24,135 nt of DNA, taken from Nitriliruptoraceae bacterium. GTDB lineage: Bacteria; Actinomycetota; Nitriliruptoria; Nitriliruptorales; Nitriliruptoraceae. A program made the position numbers and the translations under genes. The DNA is taken from contig PWEU01000232.1 of NCBI GenBank assembly GCA_003554005.1, positions 1-24,135 of the forward strand, written 5' to 3'. The notes beneath the pieces were generated by a model that worked only from the letters and a program-made list of their open reading frames with translations, did no database searches and was not told the origin of the DNA. Positions 8,380-15,534 of this stretch are shown one piece after another. The stretch's first letter is position 1. Every line of letters starts with the position of its first letter.

Positions 8380-9977
8380 GCTGGCGCTCCGGGGCTGCTC
8401 CCGTCGGCGGTCGCGGGGTCGTCGGGTGGGGTCGTGGTCGTCGTCGGGCTCGTCGCCGCGGCGCCCAGCACCTCGGCGGGGTCGGCGCCAGCCATCATCC
8501 GGCCGACGGCTTCCTTGGAGATCGGTGTGTCGAAGGGCCCGACGAGCCGACCGTGGTACATCACCGCCACCCGGTCGGCCAGCGCCAGCACCTCGTCGAG
8601 CTCCGAGGACACCAGGAGCACGGCGGTCCCCTCATCCCGCTTGGCCACGAGCTGGGAGTGGATGTACTCGATGGAGCCCACGTCGACCCCGCGGGTCGGC
8701 TGGGAGGCGACCAGCAGGTCGATCGGGCGGGCGAACTCCCGGGCGACGACGAGCTTCTGCTGGTTGCCACCGGACAGCGAACCGGCCGACGTGCCCACCG
8801 ATGGGGTGCGGATGTCGTAGGCGCCGACCAGTTCCCGGGCGTGTGCGTTGATCGCCCCGAACTGCAGGGTGCCGCGCCGGGCGTAGGGCTCGGCGTCCCA
8901 GAGGTTGAGGACCAGGTTCTCCGCCACGGAGAAGTCGGCGACCAGGCCGTCCCTGGCGCGGTCCTCGGGGACGTGCCCCGTCCCGTCGCGCAGGATCTGC
9001 TTGCGGGTCGCGCCCACCACCTCGCGGCCGGCGATGGTGACCGTGCCGTCGGCGACCTCCCGTAGGCCGGTCAGGGCGGCCACCAGCGGTGTCTGGCCGT
9101 TGCCCTCCACCCCGGCGATGGCGACGATCTCGCCCCGGCGGATCTGCAGGTCGAGGTCCTGCACGACCGGGGTGCCGACGGCGTCCTCCACCCGCAGCCC
9201 CTGCACCTCCAGCACGCTGTCGGTGGGCTCGGCCGGGGGCTTGTGGACCGTGAGCTCGACCGGCCGGCCGACCATGAGGTTGGCGAGGTCCTGCTCGCTG
9301 GCCTCACGAGGATCGGCGGTGCCCACGATGCGCCCGCGGCGCAGGACGCTGATGCGGTCGGCGATCGCGCGGTGCTCCCGAAGCTTGTGGGAGATGAAGA
9401 TCACCGACCGGCCCTCGGTGGTGAAGGCACGGATGGCGTCGAAGAGGTCGTCGGCCTCCTGGGGGGTGAGCACGGCCGTCGGCTCGTCCAGGATCAGCAG
9501 CCGGGCGTCGCGGTAGAGGGCCTTGAGGATCTCGACCCGCTGCTGGATCCCGACCGGTAGCTCCTCGACCAGGGCATCGGGATCGACGGGTAACCCGGAG
9601 CGCTCCGCGAGCTCGGCGACCTCCTGGGAGGCCCTGGCCCGATCCAGCCGACCGAGACCACGGGTGTGTTCGACGCCCAGCACGATGTTCTCGGCCACGG
9701 TGAACACCGGGACCAGCATGAAGTGCTGGTGCACCATGCCGATCCCGGCGTCGATCGCGTCCCCCGGGTCGTCGAGCTGGAGGGGGGTGCCATCGATGAT
9801 GATCTCGCCCTCGTCGGCGCGGTACAGCCCGTAGAGGACGTTCATCAAGGTCGACTTGCCGGCGCCGTTCTCCCCGAGCAGCCCGTGCACCTCACCGGGC
9901 GCCACGACCAGGTCGACCGCGTCGTTGGCGATGACGCCGGGGAACCGTTTCGTGATGCCCCGCAGCTCCAGCTCCAC
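8376..9977 (-). CDS. Nucleoside-type ABC importer ATPase, two fused nucleotide-binding domains (NupA/NupO-like)
   Basis: A 533-aa peripheral ATPase with two tandem ABC domains, as in RbsA-like importers. Domain 1 (about 1-240) is complete: Walker A GENGAGKST (35-43), Q-loop near HQHFMLVP, signature LPVGIQQ (140-146), Walker B LLILDEP with E165, and switch ISHK. Domain 2 (about 255-500) has the usual degenerate P loop GVEGNGQTPL (no Lys), a good signature SGGNQQ (402-407), and Gln at the catalytic Glu place (SQPTRGVDVG, Q426), so one ATP site is probably non-hydrolytic. The frame is open up to 10064, but GTG 9977 has GGAGGG seven to twelve bases upstream and yields the family start. A Thr/Pro-rich tail (510-533) follows the domains. 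It is separated from the binding protein by 194 bp with a hairpin. Confidence 0.92.
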   Translation of the reverse strand: MELELRGITKRFPGVIANDAVDLVVAPGEVHGLLGENGAGKSTLMNVLYGLYRADEGEIIIDGTPLQLDDPGDAIDAGIGMVHQHFMLVPVFTVAENIVLGVEHTRGLGRLDRARASQEVAELAERSGLPVDPDALVEELPVGIQQRVEILKALYRDARLLILDEPTAVLTPQEADDLFDAIRAFTTEGRSVIFISHKLREHRAIADRISVLRRGRIVGTADPREASEQDLANLMVGRPVELTVHKPPAEPTDSVLEVQGLRVEDAVGTPVVQDLDLQIRRGEIVAIAGVEGNGQTPLVAALTGLREVADGTVTIAGREVVGATRKQILRDGTGHVPEDRARDGLVADFSVAENLVLNLWDAEPYARRGTLQFGAINAHARELVGAYDIRTPSVGTSAGSLSGGNQQKLVVAREFARPIDLLVASQPTRGVDVGSIEYIHSQLVAKRDEGTAVLLVSSELDEVLALADRVAVMYHGRLVGPFDTPISKEAVGRMMAGADPAEVLGAAATSPTTTTTPPDDPATADGSSPGAPA

Positions 9978-9981
9978 GCGA

Positions 9982-9987
9982 CCCTCC
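9982..9987 (-). promoter_or_regulatory. Shine-Dalgarno fixing the ATPase start
   Basis: GGAGGG on the minus strand, 4 bases before GTG 9977. It argues against the longer Arg-rich extension to 10064, which has no family similarity. Confidence 0.6.
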
Positions 9988-10103
9988 TGCCTGCTGACCG
10001 GCTCCCTGCCGGGGGCATGCGCCGCGGCGCGGCGACCTCGCGGTCGGACCACCGTTGCGCGCACGCTAGCCCGACCGCCGGACGGAACGGAACCGTCACG
10101 ACG

Positions 10104-10137
10104 CCGGAGGGGCGCCAGAGCTGCGGCACCCCTCCGG
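10104..10137 (-). terminator. Intercistronic hairpin between binding protein and ATPase
   Basis: CCGGAGGGG (10104-10112) pairs perfectly with CCCCTCCGG (10129-10137) across a 16-nt loop, which can itself form a GCC/GGC pairing. It lies about 35 nt after the lipoprotein stop and 127 nt before the ATPase start. The likely role is partial termination or 3'-end protection, giving more binding protein than transporter core. This is the usual arrangement in importer operons; the effect is inferred. Confidence 0.65.
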
Positions 10138-10171
10138 TTCGTGTCGTCGTGCGTGTGGAGTCCTGTTCGGC

Positions 10172-11290
10172 TCAGTAGTCCGCGGGGTCCACCGAGATGT
10201 CGCCGGCGATGATGCCCTCGCGCAGTTCTGGCAGGGCGTCCTTGACCTCCTGCGGGACCTCGTCCTCGAAGTCGTGGAACGGCGCGATGCCGACGCCCTC
10301 GTTCTCCAGCGTGCCCACGTACAGGCCGCCCTCGAAGGTGCCGTCCACCACCGACGCCATCGCGTCGTAGACCGCGACGTCCATGTTCTTCATGACCGAG
10401 GTCAGCATGAGCTCACCGAACTGCGTGGACTCGTAGCCGTCGGTGTCGACCCAGATCATCTTGCCCTGGCCGAAGTCCTCGATGGCCGTCGCCGTGCCCA
10501 GACCGACCGGACCAGCGACCGGCATGATGATGTCGGCCCCGGCCTGCAGCAGGGTGTCGGTGATGTTGCGGCCGTCGTCCTGGGACTCGAAGTTGCCGGT
10601 GAACAGCCCGTCCGCGCCGTCCCAACCCTGCACCTCGACGTCGGTCCCGAGCTCGTCGTTGTAGTACGAGGCGCCGGCGAGGTAGCCGTCCATGAACACC
10701 GTCACCGGCGGGATGTTGATGCCGCCGTAGGTGCCGATGGTGCCGGTCTCGGTCATCGCCGCGGCGACGTAGCCCGCCAGGAAGCCGGCCTGTTCGGGGG
10801 CGAAGACCAATTCGAGCAGGTTGTCGAAGTCGTCCTCGAAGGCGTAGTCCACGATGGCGAAGTTCTGGTCCGGGTTGGCGATCGCCGCCTCCTCGGGGGC
10901 CTCACCGAGCAGGAACCCGACCGTGACGATCAGGTCGCAGTCCTGGTCGATGAACGCCTGGATGTTGGGCGCGAAGTCCGCCTCGGAGTTCGACTCGAGC
11001 ACGGCGATGTCGACGCCGAGCTCGGCCTCTGCCTGCTGCATGCCGGCCCAGGCGGTCTCGTTGAACGACGCGTCGTCGACGCCACCCTGGTCGGTGACCA
11101 GGCAGCCACGGAAGTCGGCACCGGCGGCCGGTTCGTCGTCGGTGACGTCGTCCTCCACCTCGTCGTCGTCGACCGGATCGGTCTCCTCGACGTCGGTCTC
11201 GACGTCGTCATCTGGCGCCTCGCCGCAGGCGGCGAGCACCAGCGCTCCTACCAGTGCTGCCGCGGCAGCGCGGCGGATGGTCATCCTCAT
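10172..11290 (-). CDS. BMP-family substrate-binding lipoprotein (nucleoside-type ABC importer)
   Basis: A 372-aa exported lipoprotein that would capture substrate and deliver it to the permeases. The N-terminus has Arg residues, a hydrophobic core, and the lipobox LAAC with Cys22. Next comes a highly acidic linker: 19 of residues 24-53 are Asp or Glu. The BMP fold starts at about 58 (FRGCLVTDQGGVDDASFNETAWAG, read in two parts around D71), followed by DLIVTVGFLLGEA, FAPEQAGFLAGYVAA, GTIGTYGGINIPPVTVFMDG and TDGYES. These match nucleoside-binding BmpA/PnrA-type proteins. The start ATG 11290 (or 11284) lies behind a GGAGGAAAGG ribosome site. As first gene of the importer operon it probably has the main promoter. 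Nucleoside is the best substrate guess because all characterised close relatives bind nucleosides; this is not shown here. Confidence 0.9.
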   Translation of the reverse strand: MRMTIRRAAAAALVGALVLAACGEAPDDDVETDVEETDPVDDDEVEDDVTDDEPAAGADFRGCLVTDQGGVDDASFNETAWAGMQQAEAELGVDIAVLESNSEADFAPNIQAFIDQDCDLIVTVGFLLGEAPEEAAIANPDQNFAIVDYAFEDDFDNLLELVFAPEQAGFLAGYVAAAMTETGTIGTYGGINIPPVTVFMDGYLAGASYYNDELGTDVEVQGWDGADGLFTGNFESQDDGRNITDTLLQAGADIIMPVAGPVGLGTATAIEDFGQGKMIWVDTDGYESTQFGELMLTSVMKNMDVAVYDAMASVVDGTFEGGLYVGTLENEGVGIAPFHDFEDEVPQEVKDALPELREGIIAGDISVDPADY

Positions 11291-11409
11291 CGAGCTGTAC
11301 CTTTCCTCCGCTCGGCACGGTCCGAAGCCGTCGTCCGAGCTGTGTCGGTGTTGCGCGGGCGTCAGGCGAGCCGGCGCGATCCCGCGACGCCGCGCCGGTT
11401 CAGATCGAC

Positions 11410-11446
11410 GCTACTACACGACTCGTAGCACGGGGCAGCACGGGGA
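11410..11446. promoter_or_regulatory. Candidate operator/promoter region of the importer operon
   Basis: An imperfect inverted repeat (GCTAC 11410-11414 / GTAGC 11425-11429, centred on ACGA-C-TCGT 11418-11426) abuts a tandem direct repeat AGCACGGGG at 11427-11435 and 11437-11445, spaced exactly 10 bp. The site lies 120-156 bp upstream of the binding-protein start. On the minus strand it contains TAGnnn/TACnnn hexamers that could serve as a -10, but no convincing -35 is visible. The rest of 11291-11541 shows no gene. Confidence 0.35.
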
Positions 11447-11541
11447 GGTCCCGGTGCGCGCCGCGCTCGCCATGGTGGCAGCCGTCCGGCTGGCACGCAC
11501 GGGTCGCCCGGCCCTGTCCGACCCGGTCCGAGAGCCCGTCC

Positions 11542-12081
11542 TCACACCAGGACCCGGATCTCCCCCTCGCTGGCGGTGACCACCGCGCGCAGCGCCCGGT
11601 GCAGGCCGGCGTGGAGCTCCCGGAACCGGGTGACGGCCGGATCTTCGTCGCTGGCGGTTCCCGGCGCCGACGATCCGGCGCCGCTCGCCCCGGGTGCGGC
11701 GTCGGAGGCGTCGGCATCCTCGGCATCGTCATCGACCAGGGCGGCGAACTCCGCGTCCCAGTCGGTGGCGGCGGCGGTGCGCTTCAGCCACATCGACGGG
11801 GCCTGCAGCAGCGCCCGGTCGAGGTCCTGCACGATGGTGACGACCACGTCGGTGGTGGTGCGCACCCCGGGCTGGGCCAGCAGCCGGAGCGCCTGGAGCT
11901 TGCGCATGGCCATGGCCGCGATCATGACCGGGTCGCCGAGCTCCTCGACCGCGGCGTCGATGGCCGCCAGCGAGATCGTGACCTCGTCGGGGACCTCGAA
12001 CCATCCCTTCAGCGTCGTGAACAGCTCCGCGGTGACGTCGTGCAGCGCGAGCAGCTCGTCGGGCTTGGGGATGCTCTGCAC
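11542..12081 (-). CDS. Hypothetical cytosolic helical protein (179 aa)
   Basis: Not recognised. The N-terminal part (residues 1-115) is predicted mostly helical: PKPDELLALHDVTAELFTTL, an EVPDEVTISLAAIDAAVEEL stretch, then IAAMAMRKLQALRLL. A low-complexity Asp/Ala/Ser/Gly linker occupies roughly 118-148, and a short C-terminal helix (RFRELHAGLHRALRAVV) ends the protein. There is no signal peptide, membrane segment or metal motif. GTG 12081 lies 7 bp after the stop of the upstream exported protein, so the two are almost certainly one operon and may work together. Codon use matches the neighbours, which supports real coding. Confidence 0.72.
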   Translation of the reverse strand: MQSIPKPDELLALHDVTAELFTTLKGWFEVPDEVTISLAAIDAAVEELGDPVMIAAMAMRKLQALRLLAQPGVRTTTDVVVTIVQDLDRALLQAPSMWLKRTAAATDWDAEFAALVDDDAEDADASDAAPGASGAGSSAPGTASDEDPAVTRFRELHAGLHRALRAVVTASEGEIRVLV

Positions 12082-12088
12082 CAGGGCC

Positions 12089-12949
12089 TCACTCGGTGTC
12101 GGTGCCGGGCAGGTCCTCGCAGTCGATCCGGTCGACGTCCTCGAGCTGGGCGACCACCTCCTCGGATGCGGTGCCGCCGAGCTCCTCGAGCGCCTCGCGG
12201 TCCACGCACACCACGGTCATCGAGGTGGCACGGCTACGGACGCCCGGCGCGTCGGTGTCGAAGCGGTCGGTGGTGACCAGCACGGACGGGTCGGGGTGGG
12301 ACAGCAGCCGGGTGATCAGCGGGCGCACCTCGGCGTCGTAGGTCTCGGCCGCGCTGGCCCGGTCGTCGATGCGCAGCTGGGCGTCCAGCGGCGCCTCCGC
12401 CAGGTCCCGAAGGAGGCCGTAGCCCTCCAGGTGCCGAGCACGGCCCTGGAGCAGCAGGTCGAGTCCGACCTCGACCTGCCCGCGGAGCTCGTCGGCGCCG
12501 GTGGCGACCCCGAGCTCGTCGGTGGTTCCGATCGGGAAGGCGAGGTCGGCGGACTCGGCGACGGCCAGCGCCGTGGTGCCGGTCCAGATGTCGAGCCAGC
12601 CGCGGGCGACCAGGGCGACCCCGTCGGCGACGTCGCCGTCGGCGTCGTCGGCGTCGATGAACAGCTGCCTGAGCTCCGGCTCGAGGGTGTCGAGCACGGC
12701 CCGCACGCTGGTCGCGTCCCCCTGGACGGTGCCCCAGGTGGTCTCCGCCGACAGCTCGGCCCCGAGCGGCGGCGGGTTGTTCGGCAGGTCCGCCTCCAGG
12801 GCGTCGAGCCGCTCGAGCAGCGCGTCCGGCGTGGTCCCGGTGGCCGCGGCGTCGTCCGACTGGGCGACGGCCGCGCCGACCCCGATCATCGCGAGCACCG
12901 CCACGCTCGCAGCGGTCAGCATGCCGGCGACCCGGCGCTGTCGACCCAC
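12089..12949 (-). CDS. Hypothetical exported or membrane-anchored protein (286 aa)
   Basis: Not recognised. Residues 1-30 form a signal sequence or anchor: basic start GRQRR, then the hydrophobic run MLTAASVAVLAMIGVGAAVA, with an AVA-Q type signal-peptidase site near 29. The remainder is acidic, mainly helical and extracytoplasmic. It has only two Cys in the mature part, both near the C-terminus (VVCVDRE and IDCEDLPG), which could form a disulfide. An upstream extension of the frame exists, but GTG 12949 with GGAGGA five bases upstream is clearly the start. It is the first gene of a two-gene operon with the 179-aa cytosolic protein. The preceding sahH ends 223 bp upstream behind a hairpin, so this operon has its own promoter within 12950-13041. 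Confidence 0.75.
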   Translation of the reverse strand: MGRQRRVAGMLTAASVAVLAMIGVGAAVAQSDDAAATGTTPDALLERLDALEADLPNNPPPLGAELSAETTWGTVQGDATSVRAVLDTLEPELRQLFIDADDADGDVADGVALVARGWLDIWTGTTALAVAESADLAFPIGTTDELGVATGADELRGQVEVGLDLLLQGRARHLEGYGLLRDLAEAPLDAQLRIDDRASAAETYDAEVRPLITRLLSHPDPSVLVTTDRFDTDAPGVRSRATSMTVVCVDREALEELGGTASEEVVAQLEDVDRIDCEDLPGTDTE

Positions 12950-13041
12950 GGTGTCCTCCTCGTCAAGGCTGGTGTCGTCGAACGGTCCGTCCGTGACCTC
13001 GACCGGCCTCCCCGGGGGTATCGGCAGGTGAGGGTCCGGAC

Positions 13042-13066
13042 GTGAGCACCGATCTGCGGTGCTCAC
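13042..13066. terminator. Hairpin terminator downstream of sahH
   Basis: GTGAGCACCG (13042-13051) and its exact complement CGGTGCTCAC (13057-13066) enclose a 5-nt loop. The site is about 107 nt past the sahH stop and 93 bp before the next start. There is no T run. Confidence 0.75.
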
Positions 13067-13081
13067 TGGCCTCGGCAACAA

Positions 13082-13150
13082 CACCACCCACGCTATGCGA
13101 CGCAACGCCCGCAGGGAAGAAGGCGTGACCGTGCGCCGGCGTGGGTGGTG
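13082..13150. other. Long inverted repeat with nested hairpin just after sahH
   Basis: CACCACCCACGC (13082-13093) is the exact reverse complement of 13139-13150. The 45-nt interior contains a second stem, ACGCC (13105-13109) with GGCGT (13122-13126). It starts 22 nt after the sahH stop, so in RNA it would be a nested structured 3' UTR or part of a compound terminator with the 13042-13066 hairpin. Its role is unknown. Confidence 0.55.
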
Positions 13151-13172
13151 GGCAGCTGGAGGGCCCGAGGGC

Positions 13173-14498
13173 TCAGTAGCGGTAGCTGTCGTCCTTGTAG
13201 GGACCCTCGACGTCGACGCCGAGGTAGTCGGCCTGCTCGGGGGTGAGCTCCGTCAGGCGCGCCCCGATCTTCTCCAGGTGCAGCCGGGCCACCTCCTCGT
13301 CGAGGGGTTTGGGCAGGACGTGGACCTCGTCCTTGTAGTCCTCGTGGTGCTGCCACAGCTCGAGCTGGGCCAGCACCTGGTTGGTGAAGGAGGGCGACAT
13401 CACGAAGGAGCTGTGCCCGGTGGCGTTGCCGAGGTTCACCAGCCGACCTTCGGCCAGCAGGAGCACGTCGCGACCGTTCGGCAGGTGGACCAGGTCGACC
13501 TGGGGCTTGATGTTGGTCCAGTCGTAGGCCCGCAGCGCCTCGGTCTCGATCTCGGTGTCGAAGTGCCCGATGTTGCACAGGATCGCGTGGTCCTTCATCT
13601 CCAGCACGCGGTCGTGGGTCACCACCCCCATGTTGCCCGTGGCGGTGACCACGATGTCGGCCTGGTCGATGACGTCCTCGATGCGCACGACCCGGTAGCC
13701 CTCCATCGCCGCCTGCAGGGCGTTGATCGGGTCGATCTCGGTGATGTAGACCGTGGCGCCCATGCCATCCAGCGCCTGGGCGCAGCCCTTGCCGACGTCG
13801 CCGTAGCCGGCGACCACCGCGACCTTGCCGGCGATCATCACGTCGGTACCGCGCTTGATCCCGTCGATCAGCGACTCGCGGCAGCCGTAGAGGTTGTCGA
13901 ACTTCGACTTGGTGACCGAGTCGTTGACGTTGATCGCCGGCATGCGCAGGGTGCCGCGCTTCTGCCACGCCCTGAGCTGCTTGATGCCGGTGGTGGTCTC
14001 CTCCGAGACCCCGAGGATCCCGGTCAGCAGGTCGGTGTGGTGGTCGTGGATCAGGGCGGTCAGGTCACCGCCGTCGTCGAGGAGCAGGTTCGGGCCGGAG
14101 CCGTCGGGCCAGGTCAGGGTCTGCTCGATGCACCAGACGTACTCCTGTTCGGTCTCGCCCTTCCAGGCGAAGACCGGGGTCCCGGCCGCAGCCACCGCGG
14201 CGGCGGCCTCGTCCTGGGTGGAGAAGATGTTGCAGGACGACCAGCGCACGGACGCGCCGAGCTCCTGCAGGGTCTCGATCAGCACCGCGGTCTGGACCGT
14301 CATGTGCAGGCAGCCGGCGATGCGGGCGCCGGCCAGGGGCTCTTCGCCCGCGAACCGTTCGCGCAGGGCCATCAGGCCGGGCATCTCGCGCTCGGCGAGG
14401 TCGATCTCCTTGCGACCCCACTCGGCCAGCGAGAGGTCACGGACCTCGAAGTCCTGGTCGGGGTAGCGGCGGTCGACGGGGGTGGGGGTAGCGCTCAC
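13173..14498 (-). CDS. ahcY: S-adenosylhomocysteinase
   Basis: NAD-dependent hydrolysis of S-adenosylhomocysteine to adenosine and homocysteine, which removes the inhibitor of methyltransferases (synonym sahH). It is 441 aa. Landmarks are GARIAGCLHMTVQTAVLIET (57-76), SSCNIFSTQDEAAAA (87-101), WKGET (112-116), LLLDDGGDLT (138-147), INVNDSVTKSKFDNLYGCRES (read in two parts around 189-209), NAD-binding GYGDVGKG (231-238), GNMGV, NIGHFDTEI, NATGHSSFVMS, and a C-terminus ending in SYRY as in the family. It lacks the roughly 40-residue insert of mycobacterial SahH. GTG 14498 is chosen because it is behind AGAGG (8-nt spacing) and gives the expected N-terminus; the open upstream extension is Arg/Pro-rich. 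The 191-bp leader region (14499-14689) shows no recognisable riboswitch and no clear -10. Confidence 0.97.
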   Translation of the reverse strand: MSATPTPVDRRYPDQDFEVRDLSLAEWGRKEIDLAEREMPGLMALRERFAGEEPLAGARIAGCLHMTVQTAVLIETLQELGASVRWSSCNIFSTQDEAAAAVAAAGTPVFAWKGETEQEYVWCIEQTLTWPDGSGPNLLLDDGGDLTALIHDHHTDLLTGILGVSEETTTGIKQLRAWQKRGTLRMPAINVNDSVTKSKFDNLYGCRESLIDGIKRGTDVMIAGKVAVVAGYGDVGKGCAQALDGMGATVYITEIDPINALQAAMEGYRVVRIEDVIDQADIVVTATGNMGVVTHDRVLEMKDHAILCNIGHFDTEIETEALRAYDWTNIKPQVDLVHLPNGRDVLLLAEGRLVNLGNATGHSSFVMSPSFTNQVLAQLELWQHHEDYKDEVHVLPKPLDEEVARLHLEKIGARLTELTPEQADYLGVDVEGPYKDDSYRY

Positions 14499-14689
14499 GT
14501 GGGGTACCTCTTGGTCGGTGGGGATCCGTGGGCTGCGGGCACCCGGAGAACCGAGGTGGTCGGCGGGGACGTCGCAGGCCCGGCGGGCGGCGTGGGGTCG
14601 CGATCTCGACAGGGATCCGGGACCCGTGACGCGCTGGATCGGTGGTCGAAGGGGTGGCCGGGCTCGGCGTCCTCGATCGCCAGTGTGCC

Positions 14690-15454
14690 TCACCCGGCGA
14701 GCGCCGTCACGGAACGACGGGCCACGGCCATGCGGACCCGTCGGGTACGCAGGACCTGCAGGTCGGCGAGGAACACCTCGCGGGGGACCTCCACGGCGCC
14801 GAGGCTGGCGAGGTGGGGGGTGACGAGTTGCACGTCGAGCAGCGCGCCACCGGCGGCGGTGAAGCGGTCGAGCAGGTCGACCAGGGCGACCTTCGAGGCG
14901 TCGGTCACCCGGTGGAACATCGACTCGCCGGTGAACACCGCGCCGATCTGGACGCCGTAGATCCCGCCGACGAGCCGGCGGCCCTCCCAGCCCTCCACGC
15001 TGTGCACCCAGCCGAGCTCGTGCAGCCGCGCGTAGGCGGCCTGCATCTCGGGGGTCAGCCAGGTCCCCTCGTCGTCACGGTCCGCGCAGGCGGCCACCAC
15101 CGCGGGTAGGTCCGCGTCGACCGTGGTGGTCCAGCCCGAGCGCCTGAGCGTGCGCCGCAGGCTGCGCGAGCGGTGCAGGCCGGCGGCGGTGATCCCCCCC
15201 CGCGGATCGGGTGAGAACCACGGCAGCGGGGTGTCCACGTGGGGCCAGGGGAAGATGCCCCGCCGGTAGGCGTCCACCAGGGTGGCGGGGGCGAGGTCGG
15301 CACCGAACCCGAGCAGCTCCTCCGGTCCCCGCAGACCTGGGTCGGGCAGGGCCCACACCGAGGGTGGCACCGGCCGGGGCGGTCGCGTGCGACCGTCAGC
15401 GGCCGTCGGCAGCAGGCGAGGTCCGTCCTCCACCTCCCGGTCGTGCGAACGCAC
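14690..15454 (-). CDS. aat: Leucyl/phenylalanyl-tRNA--protein transferase
   Basis: Transfers Leu or Phe from aminoacyl-tRNA to the N-terminus of proteins that begin with Arg or Lys, creating N-degrons for ClpS/Clp protease. From GTG 15454 it is 254 aa. Motifs are ELLGFGADL (46-54), YRRGIFPW (63-70), WFSPDPRGG (79-87), RSLRRTLRR (97-105), TWLTPEMQAAYARLHELGWV (131-150), HSVEGWE (151-157), GESMFHRVTDASKVAL (176-191) with E177, and DVQLVTPHLASLGA (207-220) with D207 and Q209 at the places of catalytic-pocket residues. The start is supported by AGGTGA seven bases upstream; the frame remains open to 15568. It is divergent from the exonuclease gene with a shared palindromic promoter region. clpS lies 4.3 kb away. 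Confidence 0.95.
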   Translation of the reverse strand: MRSHDREVEDGPRLLPTAADGRTRPPRPVPPSVWALPDPGLRGPEELLGFGADLAPATLVDAYRRGIFPWPHVDTPLPWFSPDPRGGITAAGLHRSRSLRRTLRRSGWTTTVDADLPAVVAACADRDDEGTWLTPEMQAAYARLHELGWVHSVEGWEGRRLVGGIYGVQIGAVFTGESMFHRVTDASKVALVDLLDRFTAAGGALLDVQLVTPHLASLGAVEVPREVFLADLQVLRTRRVRMAVARRSVTALAG

Positions 15455-15501
15455 GTGATCGTCACCTGCCTCGGACGTGCCGGCCCGCGGCCGACGCTGG
15501 A

Positions 15502-15520
15502 CTACCGTGCCCCACGGTAG
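15502..15520. promoter_or_regulatory. Palindrome overlapping symmetric -10 elements between aat and exonuclease
   Basis: CTACCGTG (15502-15509), a CCC spacer, then CACGGTAG (15513-15520). Each arm contains TACCGT, a plausible TAnnnT -10, reading outward toward each gene: 15503-15508 on plus and 15519-15514 on minus. The divergent starts are 80 bp apart. It could be a shared operator or a bidirectional promoter core. No -35 hexamers are convincing. Confidence 0.5.
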
Positions 15521-15534
15521 CCACAGGAGGTCAC

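Noticed and set aside
14499..14689. SAH- or SAM-type riboswitch upstream of sahH
   Set aside because: I looked for the SAH riboswitch core (GCGCUGC, CAGGCUCGG and AACGGCGCU elements) and SAM-type cores on the minus strand; only scattered partial matches occur. A covariance-model search (Rfam RF01057 and SAM families) would settle it.
14650..14690. Terminator for aat from the GCCGAGCCCGGC stretch
   Set aside because: Only a 4-bp stem can form, too weak to call; aat and sahH may be co-transcribed or use an unseen signal.
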